14,649 nt of DNA, taken from UMGS1696 sp964623635. Lineage in GTDB: Bacteria > Bacillota > Clostridia > Oscillospirales > CAG-272. Below the pieces are notes generated by a model. That model had not been told where the DNA came from and made no database searches. It saw only the letters and a list, made by a program, of their open reading frames with translations. Below are positions 13,251-14,649 of this stretch, piece after piece. Location: NCBI GenBank assembly GCA_964623635.1, contig CAZUUA010000045.1, positions 1 to 14,649 on the forward strand. The letters run 5' to 3'. Position 1 is the first letter of the stretch. Each line of letters starts with the position of its first letter. The translations under genes and the position numbers were made by a program.

Positions 13251-14649
13251 TTATGCATAAAACCCAAGCAGTACCATCGCAACCAGCGCACGGGTGGCAC
13301 TATCCTTCGGCAGAATATTGCCGTCTGCGTTCTCGATCAGCCCAGCACCGCACGCCCACTGCATTGCAGGAATGGCGTATTCTGCAACGTCCGCAAAATC
13401 TTCGTAGCTGAGAATATTGGTGTCCTCACCCACGCTCACATCGTAGCCAAGGAAGTTTGCGTAGCGGTAGAAGATGGTCACAAGCTGTTCTCTGGTAATC
13501 TCATTTTCCGGGGCAAATTCGGTCTCCGTGATGCCGGTGATCAGCCCAATGGACTTTGCCCACACGACAGCATTGTAATACCACGCATCATCCGCCACAT
13601 CCGTGAAGGGATTTGCTTCGTCCATCACAGGCGAACCGGCCGCACGGTAGAGTACCGTCACCAGCATACCTCTGGTCAGGCTTTCGTTCGGTGCAAAGGT
13701 ATCGCCGGACATACCGTTCATGTAACCGTTTTCGTAGACGAACTTTACGGCTTCAAAGAATGCATCGGTTTCGGCTACGTCAGCGAAAGGATTGCTCCAC
13801 GGTTCTGCGACAGGCTCCGTCACTTCCGGTTCGGTTTCAACAGGTTCCGTTTCCACAGGCTCGTCCTTCTTTTTGTTGGCTGCAACGATCTTGTCGATCA
13901 GCTCCCATTCTTGCCACGTGGGTAGCAGTGCACTTGCCTTGATCTGCCAATGGGCGTATACCGTTGTGTGTTCACCAAATACCGTGTCGGTGGTGATCAT
14001 TGTGCCATCCTTCGTGAACCAGCCCAGGAAGTTGTAGTTTTTCCGGGTCGGCGTAGGCAGAGACGTCAGCTTGCCGTCAGCATCGGTGGTGGCAGTCGTT
14101 GTGGCAACTGTACCGCCGTTGGGGTCAAAGGTGATGGTGCGGGCGTTGATCGTCCACTGCGCATACAGCGTAATGTCCGCCGTGATGTTCGTCACCTGTT
14201 CGCCGCCGGTCTCTGCCGTGTACCAGCCGCTAAAGCTGCAGCCGGTTTTGGTGGGCTCGTCAACGGTGATCTCACCGCCGTTGACATACTGGACTGTGCT
14301 GTTGTCGTCCACCACAAAGGTGACTTTATAGACCACGTTGCTGCCGTTTTCGTTTACGAATACGGGAGAGGGGTCCGGATTGCCGGTAAGTGTCTGACCC
14401 CAGACTGGCACTTGCTCGGTCTCTTGCAGAAGCCATGCCACCTCACCGCTTGCAAATGCTTCATCTGACTTTTTAGTTGTAGTGTCGGTGCCATCACCTA
14501 TACCTTCATCGCAGGTATCGAGATAGTAGCAGTTTGTTACTGTTCCTTCAAGCAAATAACCAACAACTCCGCCAGCACTACTACCGCTGATTTCGCCTGT
14601 ATTATAGCAGTTTGTTACTGTTCCGTCATACAAAAAGCCAACAACTCCG
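13251..14649 (-). CDS. Cell-surface protein with GLUG-like repeats, two InlB-type repeats and three SLH domains (5' end beyond right edge)
   Basis: The C-terminal 465 or so residues are visible. In order: two 26-residue GLUG-like repeats (GVVGFLYDGTVTNCYNTGE, then GVVGYLLEGTVTNCYY); two InlB/Listeria-Bacteroides-type repeats of roughly 65-70 residues, with strands such as TGCSFSGWYTAETGGEQV and NYNFLGWFTKDGTMI and the ITLYAQW and TVYAHW ends; a Glu/Pro/Thr linker (KKKDEPVETEPVETEPE); and three SLH domains (NPFADVAETDAFFEAVKFV, NPFTDVADDAWYYNAVVWA, DFADVAEYAIPAMQWACGAG), the last ending at the C-terminus. SLH domains bind secondary cell-wall polymers, so this is an exported wall-attached protein. 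The signal peptide and N-terminal domains lie outside the window. The substrate or ligand of the repeats is unknown. Confidence 0.92.
   Translation of the reverse strand, partial: GVVGFLYDGTVTNCYNTGEISGSSAGGVVGYLLEGTVTNCYYLDTCDEGIGDGTDTTTKKSDEAFASGEVAWLLQETEQVPVWGQTLTGNPDPSPVFVNENGSNVVYKVTFVVDDNSTVQYVNGGEITVDEPTKTGCSFSGWYTAETGGEQVTNITADITLYAQWTINARTITFDPNGGTVATTTATTDADGKLTSLPTPTRKNYNFLGWFTKDGTMITTDTVFGEHTTVYAHWQIKASALLPTWQEWELIDKIVAANKKKDEPVETEPVETEPEVTEPVAEPWSNPFADVAETDAFFEAVKFVYENGYMNGMSGDTFAPNESLTRGMLVTVLYRAAGSPVMDEANPFTDVADDAWYYNAVVWAKSIGLITGITETEFAPENEITREQLVTIFYRYANFLGYDVSVGEDTNILSYEDFADVAEYAIPAMQWACGAGLIENADGNILPKDSATRALVAMVLLGFYA
14530..14649 (-). repeat. 78-bp tandem coding repeat (26-residue GLUG-like unit)
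   Basis: The 17-mer CAGTTTGTTACTGTTCC occurs at 14530-14546 and 14608-14624 (plus-strand reading), and CCAACAACTCCG at 14560-14571 and 14638-14649. Both pairs are exactly 78 bp apart, an in-frame 26-codon period. The array continues past the right edge, so the copy number is unknown. Confidence 0.8.

Noticed and set aside
14530..14649. CRISPR-like array
   Set aside because: The repeated segments are in frame within a coding sequence, contiguous with a 78-bp period, and encode GLUG-like protein repeats; there are no unrelated spacers.

Overview
The window looks like a chromosomal segment of an anaerobic Gram-positive bacterium of the class Clostridia, probably an Oscillospiraceae/Ruminococcaceae-like gut organism. 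This rests on a pyruvate:ferredoxin oxidoreductase start, a clade-II single-chain PurL, strong GGAGG ribosome binding sites, SLH/InlB-type surface protein architecture and riboswitch-led operons. Taxonomy is inference from family flavour, not from a marker gene.

Layout. (1) 1-319, minus: the N-terminus of a pyruvate:ferredoxin (flavodoxin) oxidoreductase running off the left edge, with its own promoter. (2) 540-1932, minus: a complete small operon made of an extended -10 promoter, a cobalamin riboswitch, a DUF4430 lipoprotein and an ECF-type S component (23-bp gene overlap), closed by two tandem hairpins. This is probably an uptake module for B12 or a related corrinoid. (3) 2029-2665, plus: a monocistronic YgjV-family membrane protein, ending in a hairpin that also terminates the converging purine operon. 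(4) 2688-13131, minus: an eight-gene operon, purE - polysaccharide deacetylase-like gene - purM - purN - purO - purH (AICAR transformylase only) - purD - purL. It is driven by a consensus promoter (TTGACG-17-TATAAT). The leader matches the ZTP (pfl) riboswitch and runs into an intrinsic terminator, so it is readable as an ON switch. (5) 13183-14649, minus: the C-terminal part of a repeat-rich surface protein (GLUG-like repeats, two InlB-type repeats, three SLH domains) with its terminator.

How the genes work together. The pur genes supply GAR synthetase (PurD), GAR transformylase (PurN), FGAM synthetase (PurL), AIR synthetase (PurM), N5-CAIR mutase (PurE), AICAR transformylase (PurH-type) and IMP cyclohydrolase (PurO-type). 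purF, purK, purC and purB are not in the window. The final two steps use two separate proteins, an AICAR transformylase that reads like the C-terminal half of animal ATIC and an archaeal-type PurO, instead of the usual bifunctional bacterial PurH. ZTP signals folate-limited build-up of the AICAR pool, so the leader would raise expression when the transformylase step stalls.

The most notable points are the two riboswitch-controlled operons with readable expression platforms, the mosaic terminal purine pathway, the deacetylase-like gene inside the pur operon, and two intergenic palindromes in that operon that share the octamer CTGTAGGG.
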